From Pseudomonas bharatica CSV86 (GTDB lineage: Bacteria; Pseudomonadota; Gammaproteobacteria; Pseudomonadales; Pseudomonadaceae), in contig NZ_AMWJ02000002.1 of the NCBI RefSeq assembly GCF_000319305.2, forward strand, positions 1,874,001 to 1,938,000: 64,000 nucleotides of DNA, read 5' to 3'. Shown piece after piece: positions 48,548 through 58,500 of this stretch. Under the pieces are notes generated by a model. It saw only the letters and a list, made by a program, of their open reading frames with translations, made no database searches and was not told the DNA's origin. The position numbers and the translations under genes were made by a program. Numbering within the stretch: the first letter of the stretch is position 1; every line of letters begins with the position of its first letter.

Positions 48548-49011
48548 TGGCCGCCGACTCGCTGCACGTTGCCGTGCATCTTGTCGTGCCATCGGGCATG
48601 TCGTTCTCGCTGCTGTTGCCGTGTCGTCGCGCCTGCCGTACCGGTGCATCCGCACCGCACGTCGCGCTGCCTTCGACGCAGCCTTCCAACGTGCAGGCGT
48701 CTTGCTTCGAACGCGCCCGGCCTGCTGTCTTCATGGCGTCAGTCCGCGCGTTCGCCGGCGCGCTGGCTGCTCCCGCAGCAGCGCCGCCGGGCCGACGATG
48801 CCCGGAGCGACAGCGAAGGGCAAAGGCGGAAGGCAAGACAAAAGGACGCGGCACCAGGCCGCGTAGAAAGCCTGTCTGCACATGGGGGTGGCGCGGCACG
48901 GAGCGGCTTCGCCACCGTGCCGCTTGGGGCGCGAGGCCCGCGCCAATGCAGGCATGTCCCCGTGCTTCGCACGACAGGACACGCCAGAGCTTGCAGGGAG
49001 CGCAGCCATGA
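48544..49011 (+). CDS. hypothetical protein between traF and the relaxase
   Basis: This is a 155-aa frame that I do not recognise. Its start overlaps the traF stop (ATGA) and its stop overlaps the relaxase start (ATGA), as expected for a coupled gene. Its sequence, though, is rich in Arg, Ala, Pro and Cys without clear domains. A short hydrophobic stretch (LHVAVHLVVPSGMSFSLLLP) is near the N-terminus. It could be a real small protein or just untranslated space with a fortuitous frame. Confidence 0.4.
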   Translation: MMAADSLHVAVHLVVPSGMSFSLLLPCRRACRTGASAPHVALPSTQPSNVQASCFERARPAVFMASVRAFAGALAAPAAAPPGRRCPERQRRAKAEGKTKGRGTRPRRKPVCTWGWRGTERLRHRAAWGARPAPMQACPRASHDRTRQSLQGAQP

Positions 49012-51002
49012 CCGCCCGCCGCGACGACGATTTCCGGGTGCGTCCGAGCGCCCCGAAGAACCGGGGCAAAGGCCAGGGCCAGAGCTTCGTTTCCAAGGTA
49101 CTCAAGCAGGCGGGCAAGGCCAGCGGCGGCAAGTCCTCGATGCGCCATTCCGCAGCCGGCGGCAGCGGCGCACGCGCCGGCCAGCGGCCCGGCTCGCGCC
49201 TGGGGCGCGGCCATACGGCGGCGCGCTTCGCCGGGGCGAAGCTGACGTCCATGTCGCGGCGCGTGACCATCAAGACCCTACTGGTCAATCAACGCAACGC
49301 CAGCCCGCAGTCGCTCGCCAAGCACCTGCGCTACATCGAGCGCGACGGCGCCGGCCGCGATGGCGAACCGGGCCGGGCCTACGGGCCGCAGATTGACGAT
49401 GCCGACCTCGATGCCTTCAAGGAGCGGGCCAACGACGACCGGCACCATTTCCGCTTCATCGTCTCGCCCGAGGACGGGGCCGAGCTGGACGACCTGCGCA
49501 CCTACACCCGGCATCTTGTGAACCGCATGGAAGCCGATCTGGGGACGCGGCTGGATTGGGTGGCAGTCGATCACTGGAACACCGACAACCCGCACACCCA
49601 CCTGATCGTGCGCGGGCGCGACGACACCGGCAAAGACCTCATCATCGCGGGCGACTACATCGCCCACGGCTTCCGCCATCGCGCCGCCGAACTGGCGACG
49701 GAATGGCTGGGGCCGCGCACCGAACTGGAGATCCAGCAGACCTTGCAGCGCGAGGTGGAACAGGAGCGGTGGACGAGCCTCGACCGCACATTGCAGCGTG
49801 AGGCCGGCGAGGATGGCCGGGTGCAGATCGAGCGCTTCAATGAGCCCCGCCTGCAACGCCAGCGGCTGCTGCTGATCGGCCGACTCCAACGCTTGCAGCG
49901 CCTGGGCCTGGCTGACGAGACGCAGCCCGGCACCTGGGCCGTGCATGCCGACGCGGAGAAGACCTTGCGCGCCTTGGGCGAGCGTGGTGACATCATCCGC
50001 ACCATGCAGCGCGCCATGAGCGGCCAGCCGCGCGAGCAGGCGGTGTTTGAGCCCGGCGACGACGGCCGCACCATCGTCGGCCGCGTGGCCGGCAAGGGGC
50101 TGGCCGACGAGCTGCACGACCGCGGCTATCTGGTCATCGACGGCGTGGACGGCAAGGCCCACTACGTCGCTTTGAACGCCCGCGACGAGCTGGCGAACTA
50201 TCCCACCGGAGCCGTGGTGGAGGTACGCGGTTCCAACGAGGTGCGGGCGGCCGACAAGAACATCGCCGCGCTGGCGAGCGATGGCCTGTACCGCGCCGAT
50301 CATCACCTGGCGATCGAGCAAGGCCGAGCCAAGCCCGGCCGCGACCCGCAGGAGGTCGTCGCGGCCCATGTCCGCCGACTGGAAGCCCTGCGCCGGGCCG
50401 GCATCGTGGAACGTGTGGCTGATGGACTATGGAAGGTGCCGGACGACCTGGCCGAACGTGGCCGCCAGAACGACGCACAGCGCCTGGGCGGCGTGGCGGT
50501 GGAGCTGAAATCGCACTTGCCCATCGAGCGGCAGGCCCGCGTGATCGGCGCGACCTGGCTGGACCAGCAGTTGATCGGTGGCGGCAAGGGGCTGGGCGAT
50601 CTGGGCTTTGGCGGCGAGACGAAGGAAGCCTTGCAGCAGCGCGCCGACTTCCTTGAAGAACAGGGGCTGGCCCAGCGGCGTGGGCAGCGGGTGATCCTCG
50701 CCCGGAACCTGCTGGGGACGCTGCGGAATCGGGAACTGGCAAAGGCCGCCAAGGATATTGCCGCCGAAATCGGCCTAGCGCATCGGCCCGTCACCGACGG
50801 GCAGCGAGTGGCTGGCATCTACCGGCGCAGCCTCATGCTCGCCAGCGGGCACTACGCGATGCTAGACGACGGCATGGGGTTCAGTCTGGTGCCGTGGAAG
50901 CCGGTGATTGAACAGCGACTGGGGCAGCGACTTGCCGCGACGGTGCGCGGTGGCGGCGTGGCGTGGGAAATCGGACGGCAGCGGGGAATGGGCATTGGCT
51001 AA
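49008..51002 (+). CDS. traI: relaxase/mobilization nuclease with DUF3363 (TraI/VirD2-like)
   Basis: This relaxase nicks oriT and leads the strand into the mating channel. The 664-aa product starts at ATG 49008 (GGGAG seven bases upstream) with a basic N-terminus. The nuclease domain contains HHFRFIVSPEDGAELDDL and the metal-binding WNTDNPHTHLIVRG. A long C-terminal DUF3363 region includes DLIIAGDYIAHGFRHRAAEL and GATWLDQQLIGGGKGLGDLG. It is full length. Right after it the element changes to cargo genes. Confidence 0.93.
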   Translation: MTARRDDDFRVRPSAPKNRGKGQGQSFVSKVLKQAGKASGGKSSMRHSAAGGSGARAGQRPGSRLGRGHTAARFAGAKLTSMSRRVTIKTLLVNQRNASPQSLAKHLRYIERDGAGRDGEPGRAYGPQIDDADLDAFKERANDDRHHFRFIVSPEDGAELDDLRTYTRHLVNRMEADLGTRLDWVAVDHWNTDNPHTHLIVRGRDDTGKDLIIAGDYIAHGFRHRAAELATEWLGPRTELEIQQTLQREVEQERWTSLDRTLQREAGEDGRVQIERFNEPRLQRQRLLLIGRLQRLQRLGLADETQPGTWAVHADAEKTLRALGERGDIIRTMQRAMSGQPREQAVFEPGDDGRTIVGRVAGKGLADELHDRGYLVIDGVDGKAHYVALNARDELANYPTGAVVEVRGSNEVRAADKNIAALASDGLYRADHHLAIEQGRAKPGRDPQEVVAAHVRRLEALRRAGIVERVADGLWKVPDDLAERGRQNDAQRLGGVAVELKSHLPIERQARVIGATWLDQQLIGGGKGLGDLGFGGETKEALQQRADFLEEQGLAQRRGQRVILARNLLGTLRNRELAKAAKDIAAEIGLAHRPVTDGQRVAGIYRRSLMLASGHYAMLDDGMGFSLVPWKPVIEQRLGQRLAATVRGGGVAWEIGRQRGMGIG

Positions 51003-51085
51003 TGCTCGAAGAGTCTCAGCCACATAACCCGGCAGGCTGTCTAGAGATATGCCGAGGCAGTTGTGAAATTCTTCGCTGCATATCT

Positions 51086-51604
51086 TCAACGGGTTGGATC
51101 TATGGCCCGGAAGCGGCCATCCAGATAGACGAGTGGATCGGCATAGGCAGATGTGAGCACACGCTCGACACTGGCCAGCATTACCGAGTGGGTGCCGACT
51201 GCATGGTGTTCAATCAGCTCACAGAACAGCGAAGCCTGCGCCCCTTGCAGATAGGGCAACCCATTGACTTCATCAAATCGCCAGGCTTCATGATCGAAAC
51301 GGTCGGTCCCCGTGGCGCTACGGCAGTGCACCGCAAGTACCTCCTGTTCTGCGCGGAGTACATTGATGCAGAATCGTCGAGAAGCCAGCAGCGGCCCATG
51401 GATACGGGTTTGCTGACCAATGCACACTAGAACCGTGGGCGGCTCCAGTGAGACTGATGTGAATGAACTGGCGATCATTACGTGTCCGTGGCCATCGGGA
51501 GCGATCGACGTGATTAGCGTCACCGTGGAGGCCACGCCGCGCATCGCCTGCCTCAATTGGGCAGCAATCAAAGGGTGTTGGGACATGTAGATGTGCTCAA
51601 TCAT
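51086..51604 (-). CDS. flavin reductase family protein
   Basis: This is a split-barrel FMN-binding oxidoreductase expected to supply reduced flavin to a partner monooxygenase. The 172-aa product has RQAMRGVASTVTLITS, then SFTSVSLEPPTVLVCIGQQT, INVLRAEQEVLAVHC and FCELIEHHAVGTHSVMLASV, the usual HpaC-like order. It starts three bases after the stop of the TIM-barrel gene (TAACCTATG), with no good ribosome site, so it should be coupled. It is the last gene of a four-gene minus-strand run that begins with tetR. Confidence 0.87.
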   Translation of the reverse strand: MIEHIYMSQHPLIAAQLRQAMRGVASTVTLITSIAPDGHGHVMIASSFTSVSLEPPTVLVCIGQQTRIHGPLLASRRFCINVLRAEQEVLAVHCRSATGTDRFDHEAWRFDEVNGLPYLQGAQASLFCELIEHHAVGTHSVMLASVERVLTSAYADPLVYLDGRFRAIDPTR

Positions 51605-51607
51605 AGG

Positions 51608-52495
51608 TTACGGGTGTGTTTCACGCTTGGCCCAACCAGGGTGCTTTGTCAGCAAACCCAACATCTCGTCCATCGCGTCATAGGAGCGTTTGAGCGTGCT
51701 GTATGGATTCCCCCCGACCAATGTGCCGTCATAGCCGACGGGGCCGGTATAACCGAACGACTTGGCAAGTCCAAGAAGTGCGAAGTTGTCGAGTTCTCCT
51801 GCATCGAGCGCCTCGAAAGTGGCAATACGACTCCAGCCAAGTGGGCTGCGGGTTGCGCCGCTGAGAGTCAATTCCCGCATGAAGGGTGTTGACGCCATTA
51901 ACGCTGGCGTCGGGTCTACTGCCTGATAGCCCTCCGTCGGGCTGCCTGCATTGGTTTCGTAGCCATACCAGTGATAGCTTGGAAACACGATGCCGAGATT
52001 CGGATGGTTCACGACCGAGCAGATCTGTGCCGCAATGGAGTAATGATCCATCCAGAAGCCCAGATGAAAATACAGCAGGATGTCAATTCCGCGCCGTGCG
52101 CAAATCTCAAGTGCCCGACCAAGGAAGTCCTGCAATACCTTGTCGTCCGGTGCCTTTCGATGATTTGAACCGTGGCCTGCCGTCCTGATTCCAAGATTGA
52201 CAGCCTTCACGCCTTCCATCTCCTCAAGCATCCGCAAGAGTCCTGCGTTGATGGGATGCTGTGGGCCCTGATCCAGGTCGATCACCACATACACGCTAAA
52301 GACCTCCAAACCGAAACGATCTTTCACGGTGGATAGACGCTTTGCGGTTTCCCATCGGCTCCCTGACCAGACGGCATAGGTCAGGCCGTCATAACCGATG
52401 TCAGCCAGCATTTCGCATTGGACATCGAAGGCATAGGTACCAGCCGAAGAAGTAAAAGCGAGATCCCAGGCAAAAATTTTATGACCGTGCAGCAT
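51608..52495 (-). CDS. TIM-barrel sugar-phosphate-isomerase-like protein
   Basis: The 295-aa product has the AP-endonuclease-2/xylose-isomerase-like fold: FAWDLAFTSSAGTYAFDVQC, EMLADIGYDGLTYAVW, a segment with LEVFSVYVVIDLDQG, then ILLYFHLGFWMDH. The substrate is not known. ATG 52495 has GGAGGAGG upstream and overlaps the LLM gene by 17 bp. The link to a flavin monooxygenase and a flavin reductase suggests a catabolic or detoxifying pathway for a small molecule, but this is inference. Confidence 0.75.
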   Translation of the reverse strand: MLHGHKIFAWDLAFTSSAGTYAFDVQCEMLADIGYDGLTYAVWSGSRWETAKRLSTVKDRFGLEVFSVYVVIDLDQGPQHPINAGLLRMLEEMEGVKAVNLGIRTAGHGSNHRKAPDDKVLQDFLGRALEICARRGIDILLYFHLGFWMDHYSIAAQICSVVNHPNLGIVFPSYHWYGYETNAGSPTEGYQAVDPTPALMASTPFMRELTLSGATRSPLGWSRIATFEALDAGELDNFALLGLAKSFGYTGPVGYDGTLVGGNPYSTLKRSYDAMDEMLGLLTKHPGWAKRETHP

Positions 52496-53462
52496 CCTGC
52501 GCCTCCTCCAAATGGGCAGTAGCGTGCGCCGGAAAGTGCGGTACGACATGCTCGCCAAGTTCCTGAACAATCTCATGCGCCGGACGTGTCGCGTATTTCA
52601 GGTTGAGGCCAATATGATTAACCCCAATATCGCGCAAGCGGCTGAAGTAGTCAGTAAAGAATCGGTGACCAGCCCGAAACCCGAGGAAGATGGGCGATGG
52701 GGGTTCATCGGGATTCTCCGACAGGTCAATATAGAAGGATTGCGTGAAGGGTTTGAATCTTGGTGTCAGCGACCGCCAATTCTTGATTGTCATGGCTTGC
52801 TGCGCGATATTTTGGGGATAGTAAAGCCAGCCATCCCCATGCTCGGCAATCCATTCGACCGACTGGCGTGAATGACCAGTCACCATCACGGGAATGTCTC
52901 TCAACGCCGGTTTCGGCAGCGTATCTGCACCCGACAAGTTCACTCGGGGCGTGGAGATTTCCGGGAAGTCCTCACGCCAGGCTTGACGCAACACAGTCAA
53001 TGCTTCTTGGAACAACGTGGCTCGCGCATCCATTGTCTGACCGAAGGCCGGGAACTCTGTTGGCCGATCACCCGTGGCGATACCTAGCACCAGGCGCTGA
53101 TTTGACAAGCGGTCGATCGAGGCTGCTGCTTTGGCCACAAGCAAGGGATGACGCAGAGTGGTGATGACGCTGCCAGTTGCGAGCGCGATGCGCGACGTCT
53201 GTGCCGTGACGTAGCCCATGAATGACCACAGGTCATGGATGTGACCCACGTCGCCAAAAGACGGGACATTGAGAAATACATCCCTGAAGTAAAGGGCTGC
53301 AAAGTTATGAGCTTCAGCCAATTGTGCCGTGCGAATCTGCTGTGCCACGTCCATCTCAGGAATGGCGCCAGGGTAGGACTCGATGGCGAAGAAAAGACCC
53401 AGCGTCAGGCTTCCTTCCTGATACATGGTCGAGTATCCACGATGATTTTTGAAAGGGTTCAT
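52479..53462 (-). CDS. luciferase-like (LLM class) flavin-dependent oxidoreductase
   Basis: This is a bacterial-luciferase-fold monooxygenase of the BA3436 (TIGR03571-like) type. The 327-aa product contains LTLGLFFAIESYPGAIPEMD, AALYFRDVFLNVPSFGDVGH, ALATGSVITTLRHPLLVAKA and LVLGIATGDRPTEFPAFG. It would use FMNH2 from the flavin reductase two genes downstream. ATG 53462 is chosen over a TTG six bases earlier; ATG 53426 is also possible. It follows tetR by 69 bp on the same strand, so tetR autoregulation may control it. The substrate is unknown. Confidence 0.85.
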   Translation of the reverse strand: MNPFKNHRGYSTMYQEGSLTLGLFFAIESYPGAIPEMDVAQQIRTAQLAEAHNFAALYFRDVFLNVPSFGDVGHIHDLWSFMGYVTAQTSRIALATGSVITTLRHPLLVAKAAASIDRLSNQRLVLGIATGDRPTEFPAFGQTMDARATLFQEALTVLRQAWREDFPEISTPRVNLSGADTLPKPALRDIPVMVTGHSRQSVEWIAEHGDGWLYYPQNIAQQAMTIKNWRSLTPRFKPFTQSFYIDLSENPDEPPSPIFLGFRAGHRFFTDYFSRLRDIGVNHIGLNLKYATRPAHEIVQELGEHVVPHFPAHATAHLEEAQDAARS

Positions 53463-53531
53463 GGTCAAAATCCAAATAGGTGAATGGTCAGGGTCAAAGA
53501 GTCCGGCCTGCCGGTCGGCACCTTTGGGTTG

Positions 53532-54137
53532 TTACGGCTGCGCGGGAGAGGTGTCCCGCCGCAAGCCCGCCACCAGTACAAGAAATCCCTGCACGGCTTT
53601 TTCGGAAGCGGCGCGTGGGTCGTCTGCGCTGGCGATCCACAGCGATGCGCCCAGCAGCGCCCCGCTTATCAGGCGGGCCGTCGCCAGGGGATCGACGGGG
53701 CGTATGACTGCCTCCTCGATCAACTTCTGGAGGCTGCGGCGCATGTTCACGATGCACAGGTTCTGGCTGGGCCACTGGGAGGGATCGCCCAGAACCGCTG
53801 GCCCGTCCAGCAGGACGATCCGCTGGACTTCGGGCTCGACGGCCATCTTGATGTAGCCAATGCACCCCTGAACGAAGCCGTCCCAGGTGGACTCCGCCTC
53901 CTCGACGATGACGGCCAGTCGGCCCGATATCTCTGCATCAATCTGGGCGATGACCGCCTCCAGCAGCCCTTTCTTTCCACCGAAGTGGTGATAGAGCGCT
54001 CCGCGCGTCAGTCCGGCTTGGGCCGTCAGCTCATCCATTGAACTGTCCGCATACCCCACGGTTGCGAACGCAGCGCGGGCGGCACTGATGAGCTTGGCCC
54101 GCGTTTCCTCAATCATCTCTGCACGCTTTTGTGCCAT
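53532..54137 (-). CDS. TetR-family transcriptional regulator of the RND pump
   Basis: A 201-aa repressor. The DNA-binding domain is ISAARAAFATVGYADSSMDE with recognition helix LTRGALYHHFGGKKGL (about residues 35-52). The ligand-binding domain follows and ends LVLVAGLRRDTSPAQP. ATG 54137 has GGAGG eight bases upstream; upstream in-frame codons overlap the operators and are unlikely. It is divergent from the RND operon. Three palindromes between the two starts are its probable binding sites, giving both autoregulation and control of the pump. Confidence 0.92.
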   Translation of the reverse strand: MAQKRAEMIEETRAKLISAARAAFATVGYADSSMDELTAQAGLTRGALYHHFGGKKGLLEAVIAQIDAEISGRLAVIVEEAESTWDGFVQGCIGYIKMAVEPEVQRIVLLDGPAVLGDPSQWPSQNLCIVNMRRSLQKLIEEAVIRPVDPLATARLISGALLGASLWIASADDPRAASEKAVQGFLVLVAGLRRDTSPAQP

Positions 54138-54159
54138 TAGGTCGTCCTCCGATTTTTCA

Positions 54160-54231
54160 CATACGAAGTGTATGTAAATGATTGACATACGTTGCGTATG
54201 AGTGGATGATAAATGGCATACGTTACGTATG
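54160..54231. promoter_or_regulatory. three palindromic TetR operators in the divergent promoter
   Basis: Near-identical 15-bp palindromes lie at 54160-54174 (CATACGAAGTGTATG), 54186-54200 (CATACGTTGCGTATG) and 54217-54231 (CATACGTTACGTATG). A promoter for the pump overlaps the second: TTGACA at 54182-54187 and GATGAT at 54205-54210, with a 17-bp spacer. Operator 1 lies 23 bp before the tetR ATG. Confidence 0.85.
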
Positions 54232-54278
54232 TAAAATTTTATCAACCGGGTTTCGCCATCCCTTCGAGACTGAAAACA

Positions 54279-55481
54279 ATGAGCACATTGCCTTACCTTG
54301 CGGTCCTGCCTTCCTGGCGCCGCGCCTTGCCGTTAGCTGCGGCGAGCTTGCTGGCGCTGTCCCTGGCTGGCTGCAATAGCGACGCCGCCGACGCGGTCGC
54401 CGCCCCTCCACCCACGGTCAGCGTGGCACCTGTGTCGGTGCGCAAGATCGTCCTATGGGATGAGTTCAATGGCCGCGTCGAGGCGGTGGAAAGCGTTGCG
54501 CTGCGGCCACGTGTGAGTGGCTACATCGACAGGGTCAATTACGAAGAGGGCCAGATCGTCAAACGTGGCGACGTGCTGTTCGAGATTGACGCTCGCAGTT
54601 ACCGTGCTGCTCTGGCTCGCGCGGAAGCAGACTTGGCCCGCGCCCGCACGCAGGCCGCACTGGCACGTAGCGAAGCGGCCCGTGCTCAAAAGCTGGCTTC
54701 GTTGCAAGCAGCCTCCACCGAGGAGTTGGAGCAGCGCCACGCCGCCGCCGATCAGGCCCAAGCCAACGTGCAGTTCGCCCAAGCCGCAGTCGAGACCGCC
54801 AAGTTGGATCTGTCGTTCACCCAGGTACGTTCGCCCATCACAGGCCGCGCCGGACGTGCACTGGTCACGGCAGGCAACTTGGTGAGTGCTGACGGCCAGG
54901 CCAGCATCCTGACCACCGTAGTCTCGCTGAACCCGGTGCACGTGCATTTTGATGGCGACGAGCGTACCTATCTGCGCTACGCCCACATGGCTCGCAACGG
55001 AGAGCGCCCCGACCAGCGCAGCGAAAGTATCCCGGTGCAGGTGGGCCTGGTCGGCGAGAACGGCTATCCACACGCCGGAAACGTGGACTTCGTGGACAAC
55101 CGTGTCGATGCGGCCACCGGCACCATCCGCGCACGCGCCACCCTGGTCAATCCCGACGGCCTGCTTACGCCGGGCCTCTATGCCCGAGTGCGCCTGCCGG
55201 GTAGCGGCAGTTTCGAGGCCATGCTGATCGACGACAAGGCCATCCTGACCGACCAGAGCCGCAAGTACGTGTATGTGATCGATGAGAACAACACCGCCCA
55301 GCGCCGCGACATCACGCTGGGACGCAAGGCCGAAGGCCTGCGCATCGTCGAGGAAGGTCTAAATCCCGGCGACCGCGTGATCGTCAACGGCATCCAGAAG
55401 GTTTCTGTCGGCATGCCAGTGACGGCCCAGGACATTGAAATGGCGCCTGCAGGCCGACAAAACGCCCAGGCGAGCGAATGA
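54279..55481 (+). CDS. RND efflux periplasmic adaptor subunit
   Basis: This membrane-fusion protein is of the MexE/AcrA type. The 400-aa product has a lipoprotein signal (LAAASLLALSLAGC). A barrel-sandwich half with ALRPRVSGYIDRVNYEEGQI and VKRGDVLFEIDARSYRAALA is followed by a coiled-coil hairpin (about residues 115-190), LSFTQVRSPITGRAGRALV, and a C-terminal membrane-proximal domain with LNPGDRVIVNGIQKVSVGMP. ATG 54279 is chosen because an earlier ATG (54213) would start inside operator 3. It is the first gene of a three-gene operon with its exporter and outer-membrane channel. Confidence 0.93.
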   Translation: MSTLPYLAVLPSWRRALPLAAASLLALSLAGCNSDAADAVAAPPPTVSVAPVSVRKIVLWDEFNGRVEAVESVALRPRVSGYIDRVNYEEGQIVKRGDVLFEIDARSYRAALARAEADLARARTQAALARSEAARAQKLASLQAASTEELEQRHAAADQAQANVQFAQAAVETAKLDLSFTQVRSPITGRAGRALVTAGNLVSADGQASILTTVVSLNPVHVHFDGDERTYLRYAHMARNGERPDQRSESIPVQVGLVGENGYPHAGNVDFVDNRVDAATGTIRARATLVNPDGLLTPGLYARVRLPGSGSFEAMLIDDKAILTDQSRKYVYVIDENNTAQRRDITLGRKAEGLRIVEEGLNPGDRVIVNGIQKVSVGMPVTAQDIEMAPAGRQNAQASE

Positions 55482-55500
55482 GCGCGGAGAGCCAGCCATC

Positions 55501-58500
55501 ATGAACTTTGCCCGCTTTTTCGTGGACAGGCCGATTTTTGCGGCCGTGCTGTCCATCATCATTTTCGTGGTTGGGTTGATCGCGATCCCGCTCTTGCCCG
55601 TCAGCGAGTACCCGGAAGTCGTGCCACCCACCGTACAGGTTCGCGCCACGTATCCTGGCGCAAATCCGCGCGAAATCGCCGACACGGTAGCCGCACCACT
55701 GGAGGCATCCATCACCGGCGTGGAAAACATGCTCTACATGAAGTCCGTGGCCGGTAGTGATGGCGTGTTGGTGCTGACCGTCACCTTCCGTCCTGGCACC
55801 GATCCCGACGACGCCCAGGTCAAGGTACAGAACCGTGTCGCCCAGGCAGAGCCGCGTCTTCCCGAAGCGGTGCGCCAGCAAGGTGTGGTGACCGTCAAAC
55901 AGTTCCCCAACGAAACGCTGGTCGTGCAGTTGCGCTCGCCGGGCGATCGCTATGACGCGCTGTACCTGCGCAACTATGCCGTGCTCCATGTACGCGACGA
56001 GTTGGCACGCATCCAGGGGGTGGGCGATGCCACGATCAACGGCTCTGGCGACTACGCCATGCGCTTATGGCTGGACCCCGACAAAATTGCGGCGCTGGGT
56101 ATGACCGCCGGCGATGTGGTCGAAGCCGTGCGCGAACAGAACGTCCAGGTCTCGGCCGGTCAACTAGGTGCGCCGCCCAACCCCTCGGGAAGCGACTTCC
56201 TCCTGTCCATCAATGCGCAGGGCCGGCTGGTGACGGAAGAAGAGTTCGGCGACGTCATCGTCAAGACCGGATCGCAGGGTCAGGTCACCCGGCTGCGAGA
56301 TGTGGCGCGCGTGGAAATGGACGCATCCAGCTACTCGCTGATGTCGTTGCTCAACAACAAGCCTGCTGTCGCGATCTCTGTCTTTGAAGCCCCGGGCGCC
56401 AATGCCATCGAAATCTCGGATCAAGTCCGCGCGAAGATGGACGAGTTGGCCAAGCGCTTTCCCGAGGGAGTGGAATGGTCGGTGGAGTATGACTCAACTG
56501 TCTTCGTGCGTCAGTCGATCAAGGCGGTCGTCAACACTCTGCTGGAAGCCATCGGACTGGTGGTGCTGGTGGTGATCTTGTTCCTTCAGACTTGGCGTGC
56601 CTCCATCATCCCACTGCTAGCCGTGCCGGTGTCGGTGGTAGGCACCTTCGCCGTGCTGCTGATGCTGGGCTTTTCCATCAATACGCTCACGCTTTTTGGA
56701 CTCGTGCTTGCCATCGGGATCGTGGTGGACGACGCGATCGTGGTGGTGGAAAACGTCGAGCGCAACATCGCCGAAGGGCTGGCGCCGCTGGCTGCGGCCC
56801 ATCAGGCCATGCGCGAAGTCAGTGGCCCCATCGTCGCCATCTCGCTGGTGCTGTGCTCGGTATTCGTGCCTATGGCATTCCTGTCCGGCGTGACAGGGCA
56901 GTTCTACAAACAGTTCGCCGTCACCATTGCGATCTCCACGGTAATTTCGGCCATCAACTCGCTGACGCTGTCGCCTGCGCTGGCCGCGCGCCTGCTTCGC
57001 CCGCATGGTGCCGCGCCAGACCTGCCCACGCGGGTGCTGGATCGCAGTCTGGGCTGGATATTCCGGCCGTTCAACCGTTTCTTCCTGCGCAGCGCGGATG
57101 GCTATGGAAACAGCGTGTCGCGCATCCTCGGGCGGCGTGGTGCGGTGTTTCTCGTCTACATCGCGCTACTGGTGGCGACGGGAGCTGTGTTCAAGGCCGT
57201 CCCTGGCGGATTCATCCCCATGCAGGACAAGCTGTATCTCCTCGGTGTCATCCAGCTACCCGAGGGTGCATCCCTGGAGCGCACGGAAGCGCTGGTCCGC
57301 CGTGTGAGCGACATCGCGCTCAAGACCGATGGCGTCTACAACGCCGTGCAGTTCCCGGGCATGAACGGCTTGCAGTTGACCAACACGTCCAATAGCGGCC
57401 TAGTGTATTTCATACTCAAGCCCATCAATGAGCGCAAGCACACTGCAACCGAGATTGCGGAACAGTTGAACGAGCGCTTCGCTCAGGAGCAGGACGGTCT
57501 GGCCTTTGCCATCATGCCGCCCCCTGTCATGGGGCTGGGCGCGGGTTCCGGGTTCTCTCTTTACGTGCAGGATCGCAACCGTGAGGGCTATGCCGCATTG
57601 CAGACGGCGACCACCGAGCTGGCGACGGCCATCTCGCAAGAACCGGGATTCCAATATCCGATCAGTTCCTATCAGGCCAATGTGCCGCAGCTTGACGCCG
57701 TAGTGGACCGCACCAAGGCGAAGGCACAGGGCGTGGCCGTGACCGATCTTTTCGATACGCTGCAAGTGTACCTGGGTTCGGCGTATGTCAACGACTTCAC
57801 GCGCTTTGGCCGCACCTTCCGGGTGATGGCTCAGGCGGACGCACCGTTCCGCAGTTCTGTCGAGGACGTGGTCAAACTGCGCACCCGCAACGCCAATGGC
57901 GACATGGTGCCCATCGGCAGCATGGTGGACGTGCGCAAGACATTCGGCCCCGATCCCGTCATCCGCTTCAACGGCTATCCATCTGCCGACCTGATTGGTG
58001 AGTCAGATCCGCGTCTGGTGTCGTCATCGCAGGCATTGCAGCAAGTGCAATCCATTGCAGACAAGGTGCTGCCGCCAGGCATGCAACTGGAGTGGACCGA
58101 CCTCAGCTACCAGCAGGTCACGCAAAGCAATACCGCGCTGGTGGTGTTCCCGCTGGCGGTACTGTTGGTCTTCCTGGTGCTGGCGGCACTGTACGAAAGC
58201 TGGACGTTGCCGCTGGCCGTCATCCTGATCGTGCCCATGAGCCTGTTGTCGGCCATGACGGGCGTGTGGCTCGCGGGTGGTGACAGCAACATTTTCGTGC
58301 AGATTGGCTTGATAGTGCTGATTGGTCTGGCCTCCAAGAATGCCATTCTGATCGTGGAGTTCGCCCGTGAACTTGAGCGCAAGGGGCACAGCATCCTCGA
58401 TGCCGCGCTGGAGGCATCACGCCTTCGTCTGCGCCCGATCATCATGACTTCCATCGCCTTCATCGCTGGCGTGGTGCCGCTGATGGTCGGTTCCGGCGCA

